Assembly: GCA_031266185.1 (NCBI GenBank)
Contig: JAISBM010000001.1
Coordinates: 1 to 64,000 of the forward strand
Origin: Endomicrobium sp.
GTDB taxonomy: Bacteria; Elusimicrobiota; Endomicrobiia; Endomicrobiales; Endomicrobiaceae
Length of the DNA: 64,000 nucleotides
Direction of reading: 5' to 3'
Made by a program: the position numbers and the translations under genes. This document shows, in pieces, positions 25,296-34,024 of this stretch (the stretch's first letter is position 1; every line of letters starts with the position of its first letter). The notes under the pieces are model-generated. The model had not been told where the DNA came from, searched no databases, and saw nothing but the letters and a program-made list of their open reading frames with translations.

Positions 25296-26552
25296 TTAAA
25301 TTTTAATTCTTTTAATATTTGCGCCAAGTGTTTTTAATTTTGTTTCAAGTGCGTCATATCCTCTATCTAAATGATAAACTCTTGAAATAACAGTTTTACC
25401 TTCAGCAGCAAGTCCTGCCAAAACTAAAGCTGCACCTGCTCTTAAGTCTGAAACCATTACAGGTGCTCCGGACAGTTTTTTTACGCCTTTTACTAGCACT
25501 TTATTCCCACTTGCTGTAATATTTGCGCCAAATCTTTGTAGTTCAGACACATGCATAAATCTACTTTCAAAAATTGTTTCAGTTATCTTAGAGGTTCCCT
25601 TAGCAAGGCACATTAGTGCCATCCATTGAGCTTGCACATCTGTAGGAAAACCTGGATAAACGCCAGTTTCAATATTTTTAGGTTTTAAATACTTTGTCCA
25701 CTTTACAGAAATTGTATTTTCTGTTTCTTTTATAGTAATGCCACAACTTTTTAAATTTTTGCTTATAGTATAAAGATGCTTTGGCTCTACATTTTTAATG
25801 GTAACATGACCTTTTGTTATTGCAGCTGCAATCATATAAGTTGCAGCTTCTATTCTATCTGGAATTACAGAATGAACAAACCCTTTTAGCTTTTTTGTTC
25901 CATTTATAATAATTTTGTTAGTACCTGCTCCTGCAATGTTTGCGCCCATTTTAACTAGGACGTTTGCTAAGTCTTCTATTTCAGGTTCTCTAGCTGCATT
26001 AATAATGGTGGTTTTCCCTTCTCCTAAAACTGCGCTAAGCAGTACGTTTTCTGTAGCTCCAACGCTAGGAAATTTAAAATGTATAACGTTACCTTTTAGT
26101 CCATTTTTAGCGAAAGTTTTTACATACCCTTCGTCTATAGAAATTTCTGCTCCTAAATGTTTAAACGCATCTAGATGTATATCGATTGGCCTAGAACCTA
26201 TTGTGCACCCTCCAGGCAAAGAGACGTCAACTTTTTTAAGTCTTGCTAGTAATGGTCCCATTATTAAAATACTAGCTCTCATTTTTCTCACTAGATCATA
26301 CGAAGCAATGTGTTTGTACTTTTGTTTAGATATAACTTTTACAGTAGGGCCTTTTTTTATTGCTTTTTTCCCTATAAAATTTAGAAGTCCTATAGTGGTG
26401 TCAACATCTGCAAGAGATGGTACATTTTTTATTATAACAGGCTCATCTGTAAGCAAGGAAGCAAACAAGACAGGCAAAGCGGAATTTTTTGATCCAGATA
26501 TTTTTACTTCTCCTTTTAATTGATTGCCGCCATGTATTAAAATTTTATCCAT
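25296..26552 (-). CDS. murA: UDP-N-acetylglucosamine 1-carboxyvinyltransferase
   Basis: The 418-residue EPSP-synthase-fold enzyme catalyses the first committed step of peptidoglycan synthesis (UDP-GlcNAc plus PEP). Visible are MDKILIHGGNQLKGEVKISG, KNSALPVLFASLL, the active-site loop PGGCTIGSRPIDIHL with the catalytic Cys (fosfomycin target), PDRIEAATYMIAAA and GVYPGFPTDVQAQWMAL. Cys rather than Asp is present, so fosfomycin sensitivity is expected. GGAGAC precedes ATG 26552. Full length. Confidence 0.97.
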   Translation of the reverse strand: MDKILIHGGNQLKGEVKISGSKNSALPVLFASLLTDEPVIIKNVPSLADVDTTIGLLNFIGKKAIKKGPTVKVISKQKYKHIASYDLVRKMRASILIMGPLLARLKKVDVSLPGGCTIGSRPIDIHLDAFKHLGAEISIDEGYVKTFAKNGLKGNVIHFKFPSVGATENVLLSAVLGEGKTTIINAAREPEIEDLANVLVKMGANIAGAGTNKIIINGTKKLKGFVHSVIPDRIEAATYMIAAAITKGHVTIKNVEPKHLYTISKNLKSCGITIKETENTISVKWTKYLKPKNIETGVYPGFPTDVQAQWMALMCLAKGTSKITETIFESRFMHVSELQRFGANITASGNKVLVKGVKKLSGAPVMVSDLRAGAALVLAGLAAEGKTVISRVYHLDRGYDALETKLKTLGANIKRIKI

Positions 26553-26589
26553 TATAAAAAGTCTCCAAAATAATAATAAAACATATTTT

Positions 26590-27461
26590 TTAGTGTAAAG
26601 AATATGTATCAGTTATAGCGTTTGTGAGATTAACGCAGTCGATGTCAGTAAAATATTCAGATAAACTGCCAATCTCAGCATCCTTATTTTTAAGTTGATC
26701 ATTAAGAGCAGTAATCGTGTCTGAGTCGTGTTCGCCTATGGCAGAAGCTAGAGATTTTAGAAAATTAACAGCTGTATAACAAAGTCTTTATTATCTAAGC
26801 CACAAGTCTGCGAAGCATTAATTGCAGAGGCCATATTATAGACTGTGTTTAATTGATCTGCAAGAGTATTAAAATTGCTATCATCATAAGAGGTATTTAA
26901 TATATCTCTTCGTATGCTTTCAATATTATAAAAAAAGTCTACTATGTCGCAAAAACTTTGTATTTCAATCATGATTTGAACTTCATTTTTGCTAATACTA
27001 TCTTTAAAACGGTCATACTTGTTAGCAAGATCGTCCTTCTTAATAGCTAAAAGCTGGGCTACTATATCGTCACATTTAGCCTTGCCAGCAGTATGTGGCG
27101 GATTTAGTAATGCGTTTTTAATGGCAGTCATAAGTGCCAAATCATATGATCTTGCAGCGCTATACAGCAGAGCTCTAACAAGCGTTATCTCATCCATACC
27201 AAAGAAGTTGTTAGGATATTCCATTAATGCAGTGCTTATAAGATCTTTAATAGCCTTGGATAAAGCACTATCATTTATAAGAGGAGGCCTCTCTCTAGCT
27301 GTAGTTGTATCAGTTGTAACAGAAATGGAGGGAGTGGGGGTATATTGTTGTTTTTCAGATTCGCCAGAGATAAGTCTATTTATAGCTTCATCTGTACTTT
27401 TGTTACAAGAAGTAAACCCAAATATGACAACAATCAACATAAATGAAATACAATTTTTCAT
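26590..27461 (-). pseudogene. Frameshifted lipoprotein of unknown function
   Basis: The first 234 codons (27461-26757) start with a lipoprotein signal, MKNCISFMLIVVIFGFTSC, then a Ser/Thr/Pro linker and helical segments. The frame closes at DFVIQLLIF, but the next frame continues at once with coding-like AVNFLKSLASAIGEHDSDTI and a helical tail ending in ITDTYSLH at 26590. One indel near 26770-26790 therefore splits a lipoprotein of about 290 residues. The truncated form could still be made. I recognise no family; Endomicrobium-type genomes carry many such lipoproteins. It may be a pseudogene, or a gene whose last 60 residues are dispensable. Confidence 0.6.
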
Positions 27462-27708
27462 GGTTTTTCTCCTAAATCACCATATCTAATTTTAAAAAGG
27501 TCTTTATTACAATATCTTTAAAAAATAGCAAACAGGATACATCTTTAAGACAAATCAAGTCCTTAGTCAAATCAGATTCTAGTATTTATATAATAGCAAA
27601 TTTTTTAAGAAATTGTTGAATTAATGTAAATATTTTGTGAAATTAAAGTTATAAATAATGAAAAATCTGTTTTTAATCTAAAAGTTAGTATAAGAAGTGG
27701 TTAAAAAT

Positions 27709-27717
27709 TGGTATAAT
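27709..27717 (+). promoter_or_regulatory. Extended -10 promoter of the exporter operon
   Basis: TGGTATAAT (TG-n-TATAAT) lies 38 bases before the tolC-like start. The gap 27462-27754, divergent to the lipoprotein gene, holds nothing else I recognise. Confidence 0.5.
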
Positions 27718-27754
27718 TCCTATTAGTAAATTTACGGAGCTAGATAATAGTCTT

Positions 27755-29014
27755 ATGAAAAAGTTTTTCTCTGTTGCAATCGTAGTATGTTTTTTTTGTC
27801 CTTATATTTTTTCTGAGACAATAGATATTTCTATGGTTGAAGAGCAGACTATAAAAAATAATCCTCATTTAAAAGCAGCTCAGTTGGATTTAAATAATGC
27901 TAAACAAGAATATGAGAGTACATTTAGTTTGTTTTTGCCAAAAATAGTTTTTTCTGGCGGAATATCTGACACTAAAAATGAGATGCAAACTTCAGACACA
28001 ATAAGAGATTATTCATTAGCTTTAGAGGGTTCGTTGTCTTTGTTTGAAGGTTTTTCGTCTTACAATGAATTAAAAGAAAAGGCTGCTAAACTTAAAGTTG
28101 CTCAAGCTAATTATGATAGAACAGTTTCTGATATTAGATATGAAGTTCACTATTGTTATATCAACTTAATGTGGTCATATGAAACAGTTCACTTATTAGA
28201 AAAAATAAAAGAAAGGCGTAAAGAGAATAGAGATTTAATACAATTAAAATATAATTCTGGCAACGCTGATATTGGTTCATTAAAAAGGTGTAATGCAGAT
28301 GTTGCTTTAGCAGAATACAATTTAGAAAGAGCAAAAAGAAATATACAAACAGCAAGTGCAGCTTTGCTTAATGTTATAGGAAGAATAGATGATATAACAA
28401 TTTTAGAACCGCTTGACCATCTTTGGTATAAGGGTGAAACTTTAGCTAAGCCAGACTTTAATACCTTAATAGTAACAATTCCAGAATTCTTAAATGCACA
28501 ACATAATTTTGAGATGTATAAGTATATAAATCGTAAAATCAAAAGTCAGTGGTTGCCATACATAAATTTGTTAGGGAATGTTAGCAAAAATGATTTACAT
28601 TGGGTCCCAGAAGCACAAAGACTTGACTGCAGACTTACAGCCTCTTATCCACTTTTTACTGGTGGTAAAAGGTACACAGATGTTAAAATAGCGTCAAATC
28701 ATATGAAAGTTGCTTCTTATAAGGTTGCAGCTACAGTTAGCTCTTTAAAAACAAAAGCAGTAGAACACTATAATAATTTAGTAGATGCTTGCGAAATTAT
28801 AGCAACAAGAGCGTTTTACGTTGAAGCTTCAAAACTTCAATCAGAAATCTCTACAAAAAAGTATATCAATGGACTTTGCACTTACTATGATTGGTACTCA
28901 ATAGAAAATGATTATATAGCAGCACAACAAAATTTGTTAGATGCTAAGAAAACTGCATCTATTGAGGAAGCAAAATGGTTAAATTTTATAGGTAAAGGTT
29001 TTGATAAGCAATAA
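27755..29014 (+). CDS. TolC-like outer membrane efflux channel
   Basis: The 419-residue protein has signal peptide MKKFFSVAIVVCFFCPYIFS and then two OEP repeats of long helices: EQTIKNNPHLKAAQLDLNNA and LSLFEGFSSYNELKEKA in the first, TASYPLFTGGKRYTDVKIA and LLDAKKTASIEEAKWL in the second. This is the outer-membrane part of a tripartite exporter. Shine-Dalgarno GGAG lies about 14 bases upstream, rather far. The HlyD gene follows after 11 bases and macB after that, so one operon encodes the full envelope-spanning pump. Confidence 0.87.
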   Translation: MKKFFSVAIVVCFFCPYIFSETIDISMVEEQTIKNNPHLKAAQLDLNNAKQEYESTFSLFLPKIVFSGGISDTKNEMQTSDTIRDYSLALEGSLSLFEGFSSYNELKEKAAKLKVAQANYDRTVSDIRYEVHYCYINLMWSYETVHLLEKIKERRKENRDLIQLKYNSGNADIGSLKRCNADVALAEYNLERAKRNIQTASAALLNVIGRIDDITILEPLDHLWYKGETLAKPDFNTLIVTIPEFLNAQHNFEMYKYINRKIKSQWLPYINLLGNVSKNDLHWVPEAQRLDCRLTASYPLFTGGKRYTDVKIASNHMKVASYKVAATVSSLKTKAVEHYNNLVDACEIIATRAFYVEASKLQSEISTKKYINGLCTYYDWYSIENDYIAAQQNLLDAKKTASIEEAKWLNFIGKGFDKQ

Positions 29015-29025
29015 AGAGGAGTTAA

Positions 29026-29946
29026 ATGAAAAGAATACTTTTGATTTTAGGAGTTTTATTTGTTGTTATATTGATGTTTGTTGTTTTGAAGCCGTCTTCC
29101 CAAAAAATAGATACTCAGGCAAAACTTCAGCTAAGAGAACTCCGCGTTGAATTTAGAGAAACAGGTTCAGTAAATCCGCGTAACAGACTAGAAATAAAAC
29201 CTCCTTTTGCTGGTAGAATAGAAAAGATTTTAGTTAACGAAGGAGACGCTATAAAAAAAGGACAAATAATTATTTGGATGAGCTCTAGTGAAAGAGCTGC
29301 TATGATAGATGCTGCAAGAGCAATTGGAGATGAAGAATATGCAAGATGGCAAGATATATATAAACCTACTCCAATAGTGGCACCTATGAGCGGGTTTATT
29401 ATATATAGGCAAAAAGAGCCTGGACAAACTGTTACTTCTGCAGACGCGATTTTAGTTATGGCAGATGATTTGATAATAGATGCAAATATAGATGAAACAG
29501 ATTTAAGGTACATATACATAGGCAAAAAACTTACAATGTATTTGGATGCATATCCTGGAGAGCAGTTTGATGGTAGTATAGAGCATATTTCTTATGAAGC
29601 AAGAGTTTTAAATAATGTTACGGTTTATAATGTAAGAATAAGGCCTGTAGAAAAACCTGATATGTTTAGGTCTGGTATGACAGTTACCATAACTGTAACT
29701 GCCGAGTCAAAAAAAGATGCTAGATCTATTCCTAATAATTTTATCACAGAAAAAGACCATAAAAAAACTATTACAGTAAAAATGGGCACAGAGAAAAAAC
29801 CTGTGTTTGAGACAAGAGAAGTTACAACAGGCGTAACAGATGGTAAATACATAGAAATTGTGTCAGGTTTAAATGACAACGAAACAGTAGTTACTTTGCA
29901 TCAACCCAAAAAAGTAAAAACAAACTCGTTAATGAGAAATAAATGA
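29026..29946 (+). CDS. HlyD/MacA-type periplasmic adaptor
   Basis: The 306-residue membrane fusion protein has one N-terminal helix (ILLILGVLFVVILMFVVL), a split lipoyl domain (GRIEKILVNEGDAIKKGQII and VAPMSGFIIYRQKEPGQTV) and a beta-barrel (MVMADDLIIDANIDETDL). The usual coiled-coil hairpin between the lipoyl halves is very short (about 30 residues around SSERAAMIDAARAIGDEEYA), unlike MacA. GAGGAG before ATG 29026. Its stop overlaps the macB start (ATGA). Confidence 0.9.
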   Translation: MKRILLILGVLFVVILMFVVLKPSSQKIDTQAKLQLRELRVEFRETGSVNPRNRLEIKPPFAGRIEKILVNEGDAIKKGQIIIWMSSSERAAMIDAARAIGDEEYARWQDIYKPTPIVAPMSGFIIYRQKEPGQTVTSADAILVMADDLIIDANIDETDLRYIYIGKKLTMYLDAYPGEQFDGSIEHISYEARVLNNVTVYNVRIRPVEKPDMFRSGMTVTITVTAESKKDARSIPNNFITEKDHKKTITVKMGTEKKPVFETREVTTGVTDGKYIEIVSGLNDNETVVTLHQPKKVKTNSLMRNK

Positions 29947-31907
29947 AAGTAATAGAGTTAAAAGATGTTAAAAAAACATATTGTCTAGAAAAGTTAGATG
30001 TGCCAGTGCTGCACGGTATAAATTTAGAAATAAATCAGGGCGAGTTTGTAGCAATAATGGGGCATTCAGGGAGTGGAAAATCTACATTACTTAACATATT
30101 AGGTCTATTAGATAAACCAACGGAAGGTTCATACAAATTAGCTGGGATAGAAATATCAAAATATACAGAAACGGAATTAGCAGCGTTAAGAAATCATTAT
30201 TTAGGATTTGTGTTTCAACAATTTAATCTTTTACCAAAATTAACTATATTGGAAAATGTTGCTTTGCCAGTAATATACTCAAATTCAAAAGATGAGAAAG
30301 TGCATGCAGATGCATTAAAGTTGTTAGAAATGCTAGGGCTTTCAAAAAGGGTAGGCCACAAACCAAATGAAGTATCTGGTGGACAACAACAGAGAGTAGC
30401 AATAGCAAGGGCATTAATAAATAAACCGTTCATTATCTTTGCAGATGAACCTACAGGTAATTTAGACACAAAAGCAACAAAAGAAATAATAAAAATATTA
30501 AAAGATTTAAACAATTCTGGGATAACAATAGTGATGGTAACACACGAACTGGAATTAGCAGCGTATGCAACAAGAACGATAACTGTGCAAGATGGACTAA
30601 TAGTAGCAGATGAGCAAACTGAACTACAAAAAAAAGAGAAGGGTATTATAAGAGACAAAAAAGTAAGTCAAAAGAGTTTTTCGATAATAAGGATAAGGGA
30701 TTATTTTGTACAGGCGTATAGGTCGCTAAAGGGAAACAAAATGAGATCAATTCTGTCAATATTAGGTGTAATGATAGGAGTTTCAAGTTTAATAGCAATG
30801 CTTGCAGTGGGGACAGGGGCAAAAAAATCTGTAGAGGAGCAAGTTTCAAGTTTAGGGTCTAATCTTTTAATGGTAAGTCCTGGTGCTTCGCAGAAAGGTG
30901 GAATTTCTCAAGAAACTGGTGCTTTTATGAGGTTAAAGAGTGAGGATATAGGAGATTTAAAAAATAATGTTAAGGGTATAAAAGCTATTTCAGGTTATTG
31001 TATTGGAAGGTCCCAAATTGTTGCAAATGGACATAACCACAACACAAGGCTTGAGGGAGTTTCTCCTGACTATGTAGATTTAAGAGCTTCTTATCCTGCT
31101 AGTGGAAGATTTTTTACAAAAGAAGAAGATCTGGAAAGAAAAAAAGTCATATTGCTTGGCGAAACTGTAGTAAGGGAAATTTATGGAGATAAGGATTTTA
31201 ACCCTATAGGCGAATACATAAAAGTTAATAGAATTGACTTTCAAGTTATAGGAGTTTTACCTGTCAAAGGTTCTAAAGGTTGGAAAGATGAAGATGATAA
31301 AGTTTTAATACCTTTAAACACTGCTCTTCATAGAGTTTTTGGCGTTGATATTTTAAATTATTTAGATGTGCAAGTAAAAGATAATGCAGATATGTCAAAA
31401 GTATCTGAAGATATTGTAGCAAGGTTATTGTTTACGCATAGAATGCCTTCTACTGCTAAGGATGCTGTGAGAGTACTTAACATGGCAGACATTCAAGAAG
31501 CGATGTCTGCTATGGCAAGAGCGTTTTCTTTGCTTTTAGGTTCAATAGCGTTTATAAGTTTGTTGGTAGGTGGAATAGGAATAATGAATATAATGTTTGT
31601 GTCTGTTTCAGAGAGAACAAAAGAAATAGGTTTAAGGAAAGCTATAGGCGCAAACAATAAAGACATATTATTCCAATTTATAATTGAATCGGTGTTTGTG
31701 TGTTGTGCTGGTGGCATTGTGGGAATAATTTTTGGGTCAGGAATATCTTTTATAATAAGTAAGTTTGCAGGATGGGATACAGTTATAACGTTGTTTTCAA
31801 TATTGCTTGCCTTTTGTTTTTCTTGTATTATTGGAATTGTTTTTGGAGTATGGCCTGCAAGAAAAGCGTCATTATTAAACCCTATAGAAGCTTTGAGACA
31901 CGATTAA
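29943..31907 (+). CDS. macB: MacB-type ABC exporter (ATPase-permease)
   Basis: The 654-residue protein has an N-terminal LolD/MacB ATPase with Walker A GHSGSGKST, signature VSGGQQQRVAIARAL and Walker B FIIFADEPTGNLD. Next come TM1 (ILSILGVMIGVSSLIAMLAVG), a large periplasmic MacB_PCD domain and three C-terminal helices of the FtsX fold ending [18 protein letters not shown]. MacB proteins are mechanotransmission exporters of peptides, siderophores, macrolides or lipoproteins. With the TolC and HlyD genes it forms a complete MacAB-TolC-like system. Its 3' end is duplicated at 33353. Relics of phosphopantetheinyl transferase and type II thioesterase follow, hinting at a nonribosomal product as former cargo. 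Confidence 0.94.
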   Translation: MKVIELKDVKKTYCLEKLDVPVLHGINLEINQGEFVAIMGHSGSGKSTLLNILGLLDKPTEGSYKLAGIEISKYTETELAALRNHYLGFVFQQFNLLPKLTILENVALPVIYSNSKDEKVHADALKLLEMLGLSKRVGHKPNEVSGGQQQRVAIARALINKPFIIFADEPTGNLDTKATKEIIKILKDLNNSGITIVMVTHELELAAYATRTITVQDGLIVADEQTELQKKEKGIIRDKKVSQKSFSIIRIRDYFVQAYRSLKGNKMRSILSILGVMIGVSSLIAMLAVGTGAKKSVEEQVSSLGSNLLMVSPGASQKGGISQETGAFMRLKSEDIGDLKNNVKGIKAISGYCIGRSQIVANGHNHNTRLEGVSPDYVDLRASYPASGRFFTKEEDLERKKVILLGETVVREIYGDKDFNPIGEYIKVNRIDFQVIGVLPVKGSKGWKDEDDKVLIPLNTALHRVFGVDILNYLDVQVKDNADMSKVSEDIVARLLFTHRMPSTAKDAVRVLNMADIQEAMSAMARAFSLLLGSIAFISLLVGGIGIMNIMFVSVSERTKEIGLRKAIGANNKDILFQFIIESVFVCCAGGIVGIIFGSGISFIISKFAGWDTVITLFSILLAFCFSCIIGIVFGVWPARKASLLNPIEALRHD

Positions 31908-31987
31908 TTACTGATTTGACTTTATATATAAGAAATATGGTAATTTATTGAAACATTAACAAAAAGTGGTCTATATTATCAGATATA

Positions 31988-32152
31988 ATGATTCGTCGTT
32001 TGGCATGTAAGTATTTATATATAGAAAATAAATTATTAAGATTTTCTAAAAATAGATATGGTAAGCCGTATTTAAATGATCATAAAAATTTTTACTACAA
32101 TATATCACATTTAGGATGGTATTATATATGGTTTTCGCGATTGAGCCTATGA
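31988..32152 (+). pseudogene. Fragment of Sfp-type 4'-phosphopantetheinyl transferase
   Basis: A 54-codon frame reads LACKYLYIENKLLRFSKNRY, then GKPYLNDHKNFYYNISHLGW. This is the internal segment of Sfp/EntD-type PPTases (RYGKPYL, NISHSG). The following Mg-binding GIDIE and KEA regions are absent; the frame is cut at a junction with a methionine aminopeptidase tail. These enzymes prime carrier domains of NRPS, PKS or acyl carrier proteins. The fragment cannot be active. Confidence 0.7.
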
Positions 32153-32286
32153 TTAATACTGGACATTATGAAGCTATTTTAGATAAAGACGCTTGGACCG
32201 TAAAAACAGCGGACGGAAGTTTGTCAGCACAGTACGAGCATACAATAGCGATAACAAATAATGGACCTCTTGTTATAACAGAATAA
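32128..32286 (+). pseudogene. C-terminal fragment of methionine aminopeptidase
   Basis: 52 codons read MVFAIEPMINTGHYEAILD, then WTVKTADGSLSAQYEHTIAI and TNNGPLVITE before TAA 32284. This is the last third of a type I Map, including the metal ligands Glu (IEP) and Glu (YEHT). The 5' two thirds are missing, and it is joined directly to the PPTase fragment. It is probably a recombination product copied from a functional map gene elsewhere. Confidence 0.75.
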
Positions 32287-32354
32287 TCAACATACTCTGC
32301 GATCAATCGTAAGCGCCAACTCTCCGTTTTATTTACAAAACAGTGTTGATGATA

Positions 32355-32800
32355 TCAGGCTACTTCTTTACAATGATGATTTATGAAAAAATGTCCGTTC
32401 TCGAATTTATAAAAGTTACATTCCTTACGGGTGTAATTTTCCCATCCCAAAATCTCATCATTTTCATTATTATCATTTGAGTAGAGGGTGTTAATATCAG
32501 TACCTAAATCTCTTACTTCCTCTTTATGCTTTTCATAGTCGTTTGATATCTTCAAATCAGATTTAATAATGAGCAAGAATATTTCTAGTAGTCCTGGATA
32601 TTTTCTTTTAGCACCTCATTAACTGTGTCTTCTATCATCTCATCGAAGTTTTCGCTTAGATCTTCTGATATTTTTGTGCCTCGACCTTTCAGTTCTACTG
32701 CTAAAACCTTTACATCACCAGATATGTGTTTTTTTAAAGGCGTGTACATGTTGCTTGATCCGCCAGTATATGGTAGGCACAGTAGGGTTGTTTTACCCAT
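32355..32800 (-). pseudogene. Type II thioesterase with internal deletion
   Basis: The 5' piece (32800-32585) reads KTTLLCLPYTGGSSNMY and VLAVELKGRGTKISE, the start of GrsT/RifR-type thioesterases. The 3' piece (from 32576) ends with WENYTRKECNFYKFENGHFF and INHHCKEV, the family's last motif with the catalytic His. About 70-80 residues between them, including the GHSMG nucleophile, are gone, and a stop and frame change mark the junction. Such enzymes clear mis-primed carrier domains of NRPS/PKS lines. Together with the PPTase fragment this is a strong trace of a lost biosynthetic locus. Confidence 0.75.
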
Positions 32801-32890
32801 GGTTTATAATAACCTTATGTTATCATTAACGGAAGTGAAAATTTGAAAGAGTTGGTAGAGAAATTAAAAGAAGGTAAGGCAGTTGTTTAG

Positions 32891-33156
32891 TCGAAGATAA
32901 AAGGGTATGTAAAAATGTTCAATAGGACATTGAGGCAAGAGTTTATAAACAGCAATGCAGCATTGATAGAAAACGATGAAGAATTTAATGGGTTATTAGT
33001 GTATTACAATACCAAACCAAAAGGCCTCATTTGTCTTTAAATTTAAAAACACCTTTGCAGATTATTGCTCAAAATACTAATATGTCGCATATGTATGTAA
33101 CCAATACATGGACTTGCTTTTTTGCGATAATGTTTTGTAAAATCGCACTAAGTTAA
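32891..33156 (+). pseudogene. Remnant of an integrase-core (IS3/IS481-type) transposase
   Basis: The C-terminal end of a DDE transposase: KGYVKMFNRTLRQEFINSNA, then FNGLLVYYNTKPK, and after a one-base loss in an AAAA run RPHLSLNLKTPLQII. The FNRTL and YNTxRPHxSL motifs are diagnostic for IS3/IS481-type integrase cores. The catalytic Glu region is partly present; the N-terminal two thirds and inverted repeats are absent. It may have mediated the rearrangements around it. Confidence 0.7.
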
Positions 33157-33170
33157 CAAGGGAGAAAAAA

Positions 33171-33352
33171 ATGCTTTTAAGGTACATTTTTTTACTCTTG
33201 TCCTAACTCTCTCTTGCACAAACGATTGAAATCAACAGTTCGCCAAGGTGCGCTGTCGCTGAAAACGGTAGAAGTACACAAGGTCCAAACCACGGAAGGA
33301 TCTGTCTTGATGGTACTCTAGATCTTTCTGGCAATATATCTTCTCCTCTCCT
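33171..33352 (+). pseudogene. N-terminal relic of an autotransporter-like surface protein
   Basis: GGGAGA and ATG 33171 open a signal-peptide-like MLLRYIFLLLS, interrupted by TAA, then LSLAQTIEINSSPRCAVAEN and [20 protein letters not shown]. This parallels the mature start of the autotransporter at 34025 (RITINSNVVAPVYGNGD, NGQGQPDGHN, HNFSINGN). The frame runs into the duplicated MacB tail. It appears to be a decayed paralogue of the downstream gene. Confidence 0.5.
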
Positions 33353-33589
33353 TATGGCAGAGCATTTTCTTTGCTTTTAGGTTCAATAGTGTTTATAAGT
33401 TTGTTGGTAGGTGGAATAGGAATAATGAATATAATGTTTGTGCCTGTTTCAGAGAGAACAAAAGAAATAGGTTTAAGGAAAGCTATAGGCGCAAACAATA
33501 AAGACATAATTATTGGAATTGTTTTTGGAGTATGGCCTGCAAGAAAAGCGTCATTATTAAATCCTATAGAAGCTTTAAGACACGATTAA
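33353..33589 (+). pseudogene. Duplicated 3' end of macB with internal deletion
   Basis: The sequence is nearly identical to macB from about 31512 to the stop: [39 protein letters not shown], then directly [20 protein letters not shown]. Relative to macB, 159 bases (31668-31826, 53 codons, two helices) are missing in frame, and one base is lost near the left junction. Similarity ends at the stop codon. No start or ATPase part exists. Confidence 0.88.
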
Positions 33590-34024
33590 TTTGTAATTTT
33601 TACAGTTTTTCGTTATTAGAGTTGTACATTTCATTTGTTTGTAAATAATAATTAATTTTAGTTTTTCTATTAAAACACATTATTAGATAAGGTTTGGTTT
33701 CTATTCTAAAAATGACTTGTTTTGAGTTTGTAATGTGTTTTAAATTATAAAAAAGGAGGTGGAAATAATGTTTATAACTTAGAGGGTCGGTATCATTAAT
33801 ATGACAACTCCAATCAAACTCATCTTACCAAAATCAACAAATCTATTTTCTGCTCGTCTAAAGAGAGTTCTCCAAAGACGGTTTCTAAAGTTTTTAAGTT
33901 TTCAAATTAGTGAGGTGTCTAAATTGGCAAACATAACTTGCAAAGCACATACATAAGCGTAGCGGCAATTTTTATGTTTTTAATTTAGATTAAGCGTTTT
34001 TATTCTAATAAAAAAGGAGTTAAA
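33590..34024 (+). other. AT-rich spacer with a four-codon stub and an unassigned 51-codon ORF
   Basis: A good site GGAGGTGG followed by ATG at about 33768 gives only MFIT and a stop, perhaps a truncated gene start. ATG near 33800 opens 51 codons (MTTPIKLILPKSTNLF onward) without recognisable similarity. AAAGGAG at the right end belongs to the autotransporter. Nothing else is seen. Confidence 0.35.

Noticed and set aside
33768-33955. ORFs behind a good ribosome site in the autotransporter leader
   Set aside because: The first is four codons long; the 51-codon one has no ribosome site and no similarity. Reported only as spacer content.
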